From contig OY718805.1 in the NCBI GenBank assembly GCA_963070105.1, positions 2,378,001-2,442,000 on the forward strand: DNA of 64,000 nt, read 5' to 3'. This stretch comes from Litomosoides sigmodontis (Eukaryota; Nematoda; Chromadorea; Rhabditida; Onchocercidae). A program made the translations under genes and the position numbers. Under the pieces are notes generated by a model that saw nothing but the letters and a program-made list of their open reading frames with translations, did not search any database and was not told the DNA's origin. The first letter of the stretch is position 1. The number at the start of each line of letters is the position of its first letter. Positions 29,582-41,330 of the stretch are shown here, one piece after another.

Positions 29582-32500
29582 AATAAGTTAGTGCAATAGA
29601 GGTTTTTAATTTTGCAACACTTTTAGGGAAATAAAAATTTAACAAAATATCAAATAGATCATTTTGCAGATTATAATAATTTCTGTCCTTTTAAAAATTC
29701 CGATGCAACCGAGAACGGCGATATTGTGTGCTGCTGCAATCAACAAAACTTCTGCAACTACAACGTAAGTTTTCATTCCACCAATCTAATTCTCATTTAG
29801 GTGGCAACCTTAAAATTATGCATAATTTCAACCTAATCTCCCACACTTTCAATCCCGTCCTACGTACGTATCTTTAACGTGATTCTGCTTTTCAGGCTGA
29901 CGTAAACATGAAATTAGTTGAGAAACCTAGAAGTCTGAAATGTTTTTATAACGATCATTATCAGTACCTGTTCAATCAGTATTACGTGAAAACGACAAGA
30001 AATGACGTGTGCTTGTTGCATTATATCGATAGTGATACAGCACGTGATATGAGTGTGAATGATGCGGCAAATGGACTAGTCTTTTACGCCTATCCAGGTA
30101 ATTGCAACACTTTAAAATTTTCAACAATCTGTTAGTGTGAAAATGATAAAATGGAAATTAATTTAGGAAATGGTTTTTATCCGATTGATTTTTCATATAC
30201 TTTTCTGCAAAATAATACGTGTGCATACGTGGAGGTGAAGGTAGGAATTAATTGAAGTGTTATTTCATTTCATTTCATTTCATTTCATTTCATTTCATAT
30301 CATGCTGTATCAGTGTGAGTGAAATGAGAGGAGATGATGTCATCGTCAGTTAGTGCTAATGCTAACAAACATCTGGAAATGATTGATTTGTGAAGCGACG
30401 AAGCAAATATTGCTAGGCTAATATCGTCGTTTTTTTTTTCCTTTCAACAATTTTTTTTTTTTTTTTAGTAAAATTATCTTCGAGCTCATCTCGCATCGTT
30501 GCTATGAATGAGAAAGTGAATTTCAAGATTTCCCAGAGGGCAAAAGGAAGGAGGAAAAAGAACTGTGTGTTTTTGCAGATGAAAGGAGTTTCAATCAGAA
30601 GGTCGACTAATTGTTTTAAGAAAAAATTTCACACGGATTTCATGCCAGTGAATGTATTTGCATGCAGTTGCACTCTCCAGGAAAACGGTAATCACTGTGA
30701 TCGACAATTAGAGAATGAAATTGCAAATCGATCAGAGCAATTTGTTCGTCCTTTTTCATTCACCTCAAATTGAACTGTTGCAATGAGCTGGACAGTAACA
30801 TATATCACTGTAGGTAGTGTTACCAAAAAAAAGAAAACTTATTAATTTAGAAATAATTAAAAATCTTATTGGAAATAAATTTATAGCCAAAGGAATTATT
30901 GACAAAATGCGCTCAATTTGATTTAGCAGATGCGCCAGCAGATGAGAGTAATTTGCTATACGTGCGCCATACATCTTATTGCTTCATAGAAGTGTCTATA
31001 ATAATCGATAAAACAATAGGTTAGTCATCGCACGTAGTAAATTGTATGTAACGAATGATTGAATTATTTCACGAAGAAAGAGGAATGAAAAGTGAGAGAA
31101 TTTAAGTGCATGATGAAAACTGTAAAATACCAATGAAACAATAGATGGAAACGCTAAACGCCTATTTAGGTTTACGTGTAAACGTCAGAGGAGATGCTCT
31201 GACGCGATTGTTAGCGGCGAGAAGTGGAAAGTATTTCGATCACATAGCATTTTCAATGTATAACTTGTAGGTGAAAATGTCATTGCAAAAGATTTGAAAT
31301 GAAATGACTGAGCAGTGAATCATTAAAGTATGAGGAAGTAACTTCAAATTCAAGAAATCATCAAATTATTCGTCAAATAACGCTAAATCACACGTGAAAC
31401 TCACGTTCATCGTTTAAAAGAAGTGAAGAAATTGAAGTTTTCCGTTAATGTTCTTTTAAGATGTTGTTGGCAATTTAATTTTATCAATTCAATAATTGCA
31501 CAAATTTTTATGACTGGTACGGAGGAAAAACTGTGTACAGTGTTCCGAAGATTCGACTACAAATTGGGCGCTTTGTGCTTTTGCCGTGCGTACGCTCAGA
31601 ATGCGCCAGCGTGCAACGCATATCCGAACATGATTTCAACTGCAACAAAAATGCTAATGCGAGAGACCAGTGGCCATACTGTATGTTTCAGATGAACTTA
31701 TTGTTTCGTGGAACTCTACTACATTAACGTTATACATCTATAGCAGCATACACGTGTAACACGTGTAACACTGATCATCGATCTAACTTAATCATTGCAA
31801 TGCAACACGTCATACTATCAAAAAAAAATTTCTTGCAGCTACGTGAATTAGTCCATCATCCATTAAATGCTGTTGGAAAATTATTTTGTCAATCGGCTCC
31901 CTTTTATGCAACCATTTTTATTGATTGTAAGTTGTTAAAGGTTTTTATTTTTCCTCACACATATATTACAGGTATATGTGAAAGGTATTTTAATTTCAAT
32001 TGAAATATGAACTGAGCTTGCTACTTTGCAGATAGAACAAGTAGCTTTATGCGAGGAACGAAATGTGTCGCAAAACAAATCGAATTATTGAAAGTTGGGA
32101 GAACTCATAGACCAAAAGTATTTGGTAAATGAATTTGCAGTTAATTAATCGCCTCTGATAACTAATTTATAAAGAAGGAAAACAAAAAGATTTCAATTGC
32201 TTCCAACACACTGTATGACTATCTTCTCCTCTCTTAGTTTTGATAATTTTCTGTTTTAGCTAAAATTTTCATTGAAATAGGAAAAGATTAATCAACGGAG
32301 TAGTGTAATTGATAGAAAGCGGTGAGTTGCAAGGGATTTGCATTAACTGTCCAATTGATATTTCATATGCAATGCATTCATCCATCGATCATCTTTAGAT
32401 AATTCAATTTTTTGTGATGCATTGCCGGTGTTGGCTGAGCAAATTGGATGTTTTGATTTAAAACTTTGGAATGAAGAAGTGTCAGAAAATTCGCAAGATA

Positions 32501-32601
32501 GTAATGTAATATGTTGCTGCAATAGGCAACGTGAATGCGATCATGTTTCACATCAAATTCGACATGTTCTTTTACATTTAAAGGATTCTGTGATTATTTA
32601 A
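25475..32601 (+). CDS. Cysteine-rich six-module protein, 5' incomplete
   Basis: I do not recognise this gene. Eighteen exons join in frame to 794 residues plus stop: 25475-25530, 25641-25821, 26090-26302, 26818-27003, 27478-27565, 28246-28333, 28511-28586, 29087-29213, 29670-29764, 29896-30097, 30167-30240, 30579-30743, 30887-31019, 31170-31266, 31461-31680, 31839-31926, 32032-32124, 32399-32601. The first exon opens in phase 0 with no ATG, so at least one 5' exon, probably with a signal peptide, is missing. Six units of ~136 residues each end in a C-x-C or CC motif followed by a last Cys: tails end near residues 95, 240, 367, 502, 645 and 774. Examples are LCCCYDESAVDC, VCCCNQQNFC, ACSCTLQENGNHC, LCFCRAYAQNAPAC and ICCCNRQREC. 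Earlier in each unit there are Cys in C-x-[YF] and C-x3-[VIL] contexts. No membrane segment or kinase is seen, so a secreted or extracellular protein is inferred. Distant kinship to Ly6/uPAR-like or nematode ET-type cysteine modules is possible. Least certain is the acceptor at 31461. Confidence 0.8.
25986..26045. repeat. 30-bp tandem duplication in intron
   Basis: Two near-identical 30-base units, each with AACGTT and a nearby ACGTG, lie just upstream of the exon at 26090. Confidence 0.85.
26517..26606. repeat. 45-bp perfect tandem duplication in intron
   Basis: Two identical 45-base copies sit in the intron between the exons at 26090 and 26818 of the cysteine-rich gene. The absence of differences suggests a recent duplication. 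Confidence 0.95.
27264..27284. repeat. (GA)n short tract
   Basis: Imperfect GA run in an intron of the cysteine-rich gene. Confidence 0.8.
27694..28070. repeat. ~190-bp diverged tandem duplication in intron
   Basis: Two diverged copies, about 27694-27888 and 27890-28070, share an ordered set of landmarks: TTTATCGA, a poly-A run, a TCGTAAT block, an AATTTAATAAATTTAA-like block, GGAGCATTAAAC and a CACTCAAAT/CGCTCAAAT end. Confidence 0.8.
29543..29575. repeat. (GA)n microsatellite
   Basis: GA run in the intron upstream of the exon at 29670. Confidence 0.9.
30260..30298. repeat. (ATTTC)n pentanucleotide array
   Basis: About eight copies of TTTCA directly after the exon ending at 30240. Confidence 0.95.
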
Positions 32602-33232
32602 ATTTGTATAAGTATGCTATTTCATATTACATTAATTCCTTCATTTCTGTCACTATCATCATCTGCTCATTCATTTTTCACTCTTTTTTTTTACACTTTT
32701 TTTAAAAGCATATCATTACGTTATGCTATATTTTATGCATTGGCCACAAAATATAAATGGTTAAAATTGAAAGGTAAATGCATCCGATGTATATTTGCTG
32801 CATAAGATTAGTTCGAAAAAAAACTTTTTCATCATCTCAAACATCATTCCTAATTGACAAATGAAAATTTAGCACAAACAATGGCGAAATCTTTACTACT
32901 GTATTATTTCCTCTTTTATCCGACAGATTCAAATTCAATTAAGTGATTTAAAATCACTCAGTTACAGGAAAAAAAAGCTTTATTTTTAGGATAAATTAAA
33001 AATGGAAAAAAAATGAGAGCTTCGTAGTGGCAGCTAACATAACACAACAATTTATGAAAAAAATTACACCTATTTTATTTATCAACCTGCTTATCAGTTG
33101 TATACAAGTGATGATAGTGACAATAACTGATACATTTGAAGAAGAAAAAAAGTTTTTGAATTAAAAAATCGCCGCTAGCACTCATTTTCTCTCTTCACCT
33201 CTTCCTAAATTCCTTTCCTTCTTCATCTCTTA
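32602..33232. other. Convergent intergenic spacer
   Basis: Spacer of about 630 bases between the tail-to-tail 3' ends of the cysteine-rich gene and the glycosyltransferase gene. AT-rich; it must contain both 3' UTRs. No gene seen. Confidence 0.6.
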
Positions 33233-36200
33233 CTAAATGGTAATCATAATAATAAAACCAATAAGTGGAAGATAGGGCTTTATCAATGTTCCAATAACTG
33301 GCGTACTGAGCATATGATCAACAATCCACCAATAGGTTTTAAATTGAAAACGACCCCAGCTAAGTGGCGTCCTCGACACTTCAATTTTACCATCTTCCAT
33401 TCGCTTTCTTGCATATTCTACCGCTGTCTTATTGCATACCTTACAAAAACAATGCGAAATAATAATTTACATATTAATTCACTAATTATCATTCGTTAAA
33501 TGAATGCTAATGTGCTTTATGCTTCTACGATCAGATATGACACAAAAAAAAACTGAAGCTAATTTGCATAATTTCAATCTCCTTGCAATGGAAAAATATT
33601 ATTAGGCTTGTTTGTTTTTACAAAAGAAAAAAATGCAGGAGATTTAATAATTAAATAAAACGTTAATAGTTCTCAATTTTAATTCAATTACTGGCAAAAT
33701 GTTTGAAATGAAAATACAAAAATTACATTTTGCAAATAGCAAATTATTTACCCTATGATTATCGCTGTTCATGAAATAAAATCCAAATTTAGCTAACTGC
33801 ATCAATTTAGAACTACCATCAGTTTCACAATCTAATTGAAGAATGTATGGTGGATTTTTTTGATCCGTATACATCCATTCCCAAGAATTTGCAATCCTAA
33901 AAGAAAGTTAACATTAAAAATTTTTACATTTACAACATTTCAATTACTAATTTTAAACAGTCTGAATGAAATGAAATTCAGTATATTGATGGTGTAGGCA
34001 TAACGGCATGAAACAAAATAGAAAATAAAATTTCCTTCAATTCATGAAATAATAAATTTTGAGATATGATCTCATTCATACTTACTTACTCTACATATCT
34101 AAATACTTACTTATGTGGGATGTAGTGACATTTTGGTTCATCCCATGTGTGACATTGATGGATCATGATGCCCATATCCGGTGTGTACCAATGAGCTAAT
34201 TTACGAGCTAGTGATTCGAAGAATTTCACTGTACTATTATTTGCATGTACGAAAAAGTTTGCACCTGTAAATGAGAGGTTCTCAGATAAGAAATAGTTTC
34301 ACCTGTTGCTCCAAAGATATCCATTAATCGTGTCCTCGTTAAACAGTTTAACTGTTTATTATAGTTAAACAATTTATTTTTATAATAATCATGGTTGGGC
34401 ATAATGAAGTATTAGAGGTATTAATTATATATTAATGAATTATTAATATTATCATAAAGTATTAAATGATATTAATTGTTTTCAAATAGTTCCGTTTGCT
34501 TTTTTTTCAATAAATAATGGCAGACAAAGCAAAATTTTAATTAAAACTTTCTTCCACTATTTTTTCTCTATGCATTGCAATGAACAAAAAGAAAGGAAAT
34601 GAAAAAGTGAGAAAAAATTAAACATTTTTTTTTCGAAATATGTTTGTAGTTCGTAACAAAAACTTTTCGTCCACTTTTTTTGCTTCCTTAAAAAATGAGC
34701 GTTTAACTTTGTGAAACCTGTTTTAAAAATTGAAAAATTGTTTTACTGTAAGATGAAGAGACAAAAACAATGATTTTTCTTTTAAGTTGATAGAAATTGG
34801 TTTATGAATTATTGTTTAAATTAACACCAACCATTAAACGCGTGTGAAAAAATTTAAGTTAAAATTTTTTCCAATGATTTGTGTCAAACATTTGTCTCAG
34901 TGACACTTTACATCTTTTTTTTTCAGCACTTTTGCAACTCTTCCGCACTGCTCTTCTCTTTCCAATCGTTTTCAAAAATTGATATTTTTTTTCTTTCAGA
35001 GTTCGCTTAAATTAAATTTCGAAAGATAAAAGAGACGAAATTGGTGGCAAAGATTGGCAATGATAGGAAAAGAGTGGATGTAATGAAATCTGATTAATAG
35101 AACCATTCATTAAACGTTTTTGTTATGTTGCAATTTCAAAATAAAAATAAAAAATGTTTTCGTGATTTTTGAATGAAATACGATTAAAAATAGCATTAAC
35201 CAGTGATTGCTAATTAGGATGAAAGTGAAAGAAAGAGTTCATTTCTCTGCTCATTTTATCATAATTTATGCAAATTGCCACACCTCTCTCATTTCAATTT
35301 ATCCCACATAATAATATATTATGACCGTTCTTTTCTTTTCCTATTGATAGTGATAGTATAGTGTTTACATACATACATCACTCCTAGCACATGAAGTTCA
35401 TTCATTTTCATTCTTGTCATACAAACCATCCAATAAAAAAAAAAAATAAAATCGTTATAAATTACCCTTAATTTCCTCCCTTTGTCATTTGAGACAAAAA
35501 AAAAGCGAAGATAAGAAATCATTTGCAAAAAATATTCTCTTTAGAGAAAAAAAAAGTTGAAAAAAAATTCTATGCCTATTTCGTACAATAAGAGGTCATA
35601 TCAATTCGACGTGTGCCACGTATCTATGTATTTTTTTCCTCTCATTTTTCTAATTTTCCAACCACTAAATCACTAGTGGCTTTTCTTTATCAGCGAAATG
35701 TTTGTTGATCCCTTTCCCATTTTCATTTCTAAACGCATTGCTAAGGAAAGATCGGCTCACAACCAGTTCCACATGATGCAAATCAGTTATCGGTTTACTG
35801 CATCTAATTAGGAAAAAAGTTGAATGACGTCCAATACTTGGTGAATATCAGATCAGATAACATCTGAAATAATGGAACTTAAAACAACAACAGACATACC
35901 ATTAATCCATTCCGCCCGCTGCGAAACATTATCAAAGCCGATCTGATCAAAGATTGCGTCATATTCGTAATTTTCCTCAAAGCCCAACTCAAAAATATTT
36001 TTAAGCCAAAATGTATCCTGCTGCATCATCCAAAATGATTTGCCATTTTTCAACAAGCAAACGGCCATATTAGCACGAAGTAGGTATAATGTTTGATAGG
36101 CACCTTCCGCAAAACTGAATGGTTCCTGAAAGAAATTTTAAAAATAATTCAATTTAATCCAATTCATTTCTTTCATTTAATATTTGTACATCGTTCCGGG

Positions 36201-37478
36201 GATTTCATTTCCTCTTTATTGGAGTTAATTTAGAATTAATTTGTTCGATATTTTATTTTATTTTATAAACCTAGTTCAACCATCACATCATATTACAAAC
36301 GAATTTTCTAATTAATTTCATTGTGTGTTTACACTAAGTGCTAAATTCTAATCAAAAGTTTCATCACCAAAACTCCCAAAAAAACACTAACAATTAATTT
36401 AGTTGTTTTTTCCCTCACTTTTAGTAAAATACAGCACTTCGAAAATTAAAACTACTTTAATTCACCAACGAAATTATATGAATTTTAATAAGGGAGAAAT
36501 TTTGAAAGGACAATAAAATATTACATACATATAAGCTTGGTGTTGGCCAATACACTTGCCTTACATTGGGCCAGTACTCATTCAACACATCTCTTGCTAC
36601 CTCATCCAATGTAACAAAAATTAACCTGAAAACTTTCAAATATAAAATTGCGGGAGGAAAAAACCAATAAAAAAAAAGCACAATACAAGAAAAAGTGAAA
36701 AAAAAAATGGGAAAAATTCGGATGCTTTATGCAATGTTACTATTACGTGCACCAAACATTTAATATTCATTAAACAATTAATCGACATAGACTGTGACAT
36801 AAATTAATTGAAGAAATGAAGAAGGATAATAGGTGAACAGGATGGGTAAATGAAAGATGCTCACCTTTCGTGAACACCGTTCATATCGTATGTGTTGCAC
36901 AGAAAATTGAACGTCATATTAAGGGCATGCTGATTGAGGAGGAAAATAGCCGGTGGTTTGCGAAATTCATGATCCAATGACCATAGCAATTTTTGAAAAG
37001 TACTAGAACTAGCAATAGCTTCCTCTGATACTGTATGACTGTGCTCCTTAACATATCGTACAGCTGCTGTAGCGTTTAGTGTTTTCCGTATTGCCAAAAT
37101 ACCAATACTAAACCACAATATATAGGTACCATAACAACACCATCTATAGAATAGGTCAAAAATTTTTGATTGCCATAAATTTCTTGAATTCTGTTCACGT
37201 CGTAATTTAATCTTATACGATTGATCACGTGACGACGACGTATCATCATCATTTATTACAGTTGTTGAATCAAATGATGATAATGATGATGATGATAATG
37301 ATTGTATCACATCCGCTTCGGCATTGTCACTCTTCGTTTTGGTTCGTTGACGAATATTGCTATCAGAATTAAATTGTCTTGAAGCAGTTGGTCGTTTCCT
37401 CGCACTTATAGCATTATCCACAAATTCATCGATACGTGAATTCCGTGGACAGTATTCCAGCAGTTGTGTTGTACGCAT
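33233..37478 (-). CDS. Type II membrane nucleotide-diphospho-sugar transferase
   Basis: Six exons join in frame to 480 residues: 37478-36865, 36625-36529, 36125-35900, 34264-34111, 33896-33752, 33439-33233. Seen: a polar, Ser/Asp-rich N-terminal tail of ~100 residues, one hydrophobic segment at ~113-130, then a lumenal-type domain. The block LLKNGKSFWMMQQDTFW (residues ~261-277) matches the core of the Nucleotid_trans (PF03407, GT77-like) family, in which this strand carries the metal/nucleotide-sugar site; GMSFAEGAYQ-like context (FSFAEGAYQTLYLLR) and Trp/Cys-rich blocks (WYTPDMGIMIHQC, HTWDEPKCHYIPH) also fit. Family members are Golgi glycosyltransferases; donor and acceptor here are unknown. 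Oddities: the position that is often D-x-D reads Q-Q-D-T (272-275), and the C-terminus ends in a second hydrophobic stretch (~457-480). No signal peptide, so type II orientation is inferred. Confidence 0.8.
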
Positions 37479-37707
37479 TGAAATGGCACTTGAGATCGAA
37501 AAATGGAAGCAATGAAAAAATTAAAAAGAAAAAAAGCAACGAAATTTTTAGCAAAATATGACTATTTCGTTATTGCATTAAAATGAAACAATTTATCATC
37601 ATTCAATCGATATACGACTTAATGTGTCAAATGCAGTAAAAAAAAATGGAAATGATCTTTCTATTTTCTTAATTCTAATTGCTTACAAATTAAAAGCGAG
37701 ATGGAGG

Positions 37708-37732
37708 GAGAGAGAGAGAGAGAGAGACAGCG
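37708..37732. repeat. (GA)n tract
   Basis: GA run upstream of the glycosyltransferase start. Confidence 0.85.
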
Positions 37733-38164
37733 AGAGACAGAAAAGCTTGAGGATGTGCGATTGAAATAGGAAAGGAATTCTAAACGATTCCCAGTGAATT
37801 AGGTAATTAAATGAAGCTAAGAGTGAACCAAGGAGAATAAAAATGCTATCATAAATAAGGCAATACCAGTGAAATCAATCATTACCGCTCTTTCCCTTTT
37901 GCAAAACTTCTCCCTCTCACCTGTCTCCACCCCTTTTCCCCGCTCCCTCTACTTTTTTCCACCATCATTGTTTAAATTTTGATGACGTGAAAAAAAATTC
38001 ACCAACAATTCTACTTCAATTTATCAGATAAACAAAGAAGGAAATGTTTTGCGACAATATTGTGACAGACATAAGTTTGTCACAATCAGTGCCGCAAATG
38101 TATGAAATTTTGCAAAAAAAAAACACTTTTTGTTCATTTATTTCTACCGCTATTGTTACGGTCT

Positions 38165-38400
38165 GTTATCATTACGCAAATTTATTATTATTAATAGTAA
38201 TACTATAACAATTATTTATTATTATTATTTGTTATCAATAATAATTATTATTTGTCATTAGCGCTATCCATCACTATTATTTATTAATGATAATCATTAT
38301 TATGATTATTATTATTATTTCTAGCACTATTATTACTATTAAAAATTATTTATTATTATTGCTATCACTACTATACTGTACTGCAATAAATTATTAAAAA
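38165..38400. repeat. Imperfect (ATT)n low-complexity region
   Basis: A decayed ATT/TTA-rich region with many substitutions, in contrast to the perfect AAT array at 21.5 kb. Confidence 0.75.
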
Positions 38401-40003
38401 GAAACAAGCATGGGAGGAATTAAATTACTGTGAAAGAAAAAAAGGAGACAGTTCTCTTATAAGAGTAAACTGTTTAAAAAAAAAAAAAAAAACAAACAAA
38501 AACAACTCCTTTATGGAACGGATGGATTTCATTGATCATTAGAGAAAAGAGCAAAAAAAAAAATTGTCAACACGGAGATGACAATAATGAGAGTATTTAT
38601 GATAAGATTTTGCGCAGCAGAGTTCCGTGTTATTTCCTGTCAGGTAAATTTTGGGAATGTTAAGTAGAATAACACTGATTGATGAGTTGCAAAAAAATTT
38701 GAGATATTTTGGTGAAAATGTGATAAATTTGATACTTCACATTTCTCCGTCAAAAAATTCCAACAATCTCTCTTCGTTTTCCATTTCTTTTTTTTTTGAT
38801 TTAAATTCAATAGAGGATTTTGTCTTCAGAACCACTGTTAGACTACATTATAAATAATATCAAAAGTTCACTTCAAACATTAGTGGTCATTGTATGTCAA
38901 CAGAAATGATGAAAAGGAAACAGTGACGATTGAATTTAACTAAAACATTTGATAGCGCAAAATTATATGTAATGTCTTTTCGAGTACCTATGGAATAAAC
39001 CAACTCATTCGTTCATAACCTAAATTTAACGCATATCCATCCCACTCATCGTTCTAGTTATTTCCCTCCAAGCTTTATGTAAATCGTTTCGGCAAACATT
39101 AAACAGAAAAAAAAGATTGAGAAATGGGACAAATTTTGAAATGGATGTAATATTTAATTTTGAAGCTAACTAGTTATTATTTCAGGTGACTTCTTTTCGT
39201 CTAAATGTTTTTAGATGTTGCCGAATCGCTGTATACTTCTTGCAAAAATTATCCGTTATCAAGAGAATAGGTTTTGCTCTATTTTTTTTTAAGATCGAAA
39301 AAGAAAAAGAACACCTGTAATAAATGAATTTTTTAAACAAATGTGGGAAGCGTCAAGCGTGAATATTTCTAAATGAAAATTGAAACATTTTCAAATTTTG
39401 AAAGAATGAAAAATTCAATCGTTCTCAGTTTTCATAACAATTTCAATTCTATCGCGGCAAAGGCAAAAATTTTGAACAATAAGTTATGAGAGAAAATGAA
39501 AAAAGAATATTATAAGGAACGGAATGAATGAACTACCTTCCATTTTCATATAAATGGATTTTAATTTAATTTGCTAATTAACCTTCAACTTTTTTTCAAT
39601 TCTATTTACCGCAAATGTTTCCTGTCCAGTTATTACTACCAAAATTACACTGAAATGTGAATTAATTTTGAAAATATTACTAACACGTTATTGCAGTAAT
39701 AATATGCGTTAGTATTAAATCGATAAATTAACTCATCGAAATTAATCATCTAAAAGTGAAGCAATGTAATAGCGATAATGAAAATGATAATTGCGGAGGT
39801 GGAAGATGATGATGACGATAATGAAGATGATGATGATGATGGAGGGGTGGAGGAAGAGGTGTGGAGGAGGAGGAGGAGGGGGAGGAGGAATGGGAGGAGA
39901 TGACCATACGGATGGGTTAAAGTGAAGAATGTGTCGATGGGATTTGCTAGGATGACTGACCACCTTTATTGAATCTATCTGTTGGTTATTTATTTGTATG
40001 CCT

Positions 40004-40008
<5 letters not shown>

Positions 40009-40047
<39 letters not shown>
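40009..40047. repeat. (TG)n microsatellite
   Basis: About 19 TG copies, 70 bases upstream of the CTA/CTG array. Confidence 0.95.
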
Positions 40048-40052
<5 letters not shown>

Positions 40053-40144
40053 ACATTTTAGATATATGCATGCTTGTATGGATGTGTATGTATGTCACTG
40101 ACACTCTGTGCAGACTGTGCTGTACAAAGGGATGTTACTATCAA

Positions 40145-40700
<556 letters not shown>

Positions 40701-40899
40701 ACTGCTATTAATGCATGGTAATGAATAGGAAAGAATCATTGGAAAGAAGCGGAGACAAAAAAAACTGGTTTGAAAATATTCCAAGGAGGGGGGAGGGGGG
40801 GATAAAATTAACAACCATTTTTGAAGTGAACATTTTCATCATTTACGTCCAATATTGCAGTACTGCCTTGATGATCAAGATGATAAGGAGCGCTAGTGA

Positions 40900-41330
40900 A
40901 TGAGTCTGAAAATGAGAGAGAGAGAGAGGAGGAAGGAGATGAATGCGTTTTTAGATCAGGCGGAAATTGGAAGAGGAGGGAAAAATATTGAAATGTTACA
41001 ATGTGCCCAAGTTTGGCATGATCAAACTGTGCACCGACAAGTTAGTTCTACTACGTAAACAAACTTGCATGAACAAGTTTTTTTTGTTTCTTGTTGTCTT
41101 TATCCTGAAATGACAATTAACAATGAACTGTCTCGTTAATAATAGTAATTTGTGATCAACATTCGCAAGTGGGAAAAACAAATGGAAATTTTAAATTTCG
41201 AAAGCATTTCATTGATTGTTTCATTTTCTAGATATTACACGATGCACACAATTCTACTCCAATAGAAGTTAAGCATGCATTTCTTCCAGTTCCAATAGAT
41301 GAAGAACAAATAAGGCGAATTCATTCGTGA
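40900..41330 (+). CDS. Small two-exon protein, 79 residues, unrecognised
   Basis: Exon 40900-41040 joins in phase 0 across GTTAGT...CTAG to exon 41232-41330. The product starts with a basic stretch (RERERRKEM) encoded by a GA-rich run, continues with DQAEIGRGGKNIEML, a His/Cys-bearing middle (CAQVWHDQTVHRQ), and ends with FLPVPIDEEQIRRIHS. No signal peptide or membrane segment. The balanced composition and clean splice sites argue for coding; I cannot assign a family. An acceptor-like TTGCAG at 40860, with stops in frame before the ATG, could be a trans-splice site giving a 39-base leader. The second in-frame ATG at 40939 is an alternative start. Confidence 0.6.

Larger units (their letters stand above)
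37479..40008. other. Intergenic, low-complexity
   Basis: 5' flank of the glycosyltransferase. It contains a GA run at ~37708-37732, an imperfect ATT-rich patch at ~38165-38400, and a purine-rich GGA/GAT patch at ~39800-39900. No gene with splice support seen. Confidence 0.5.
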
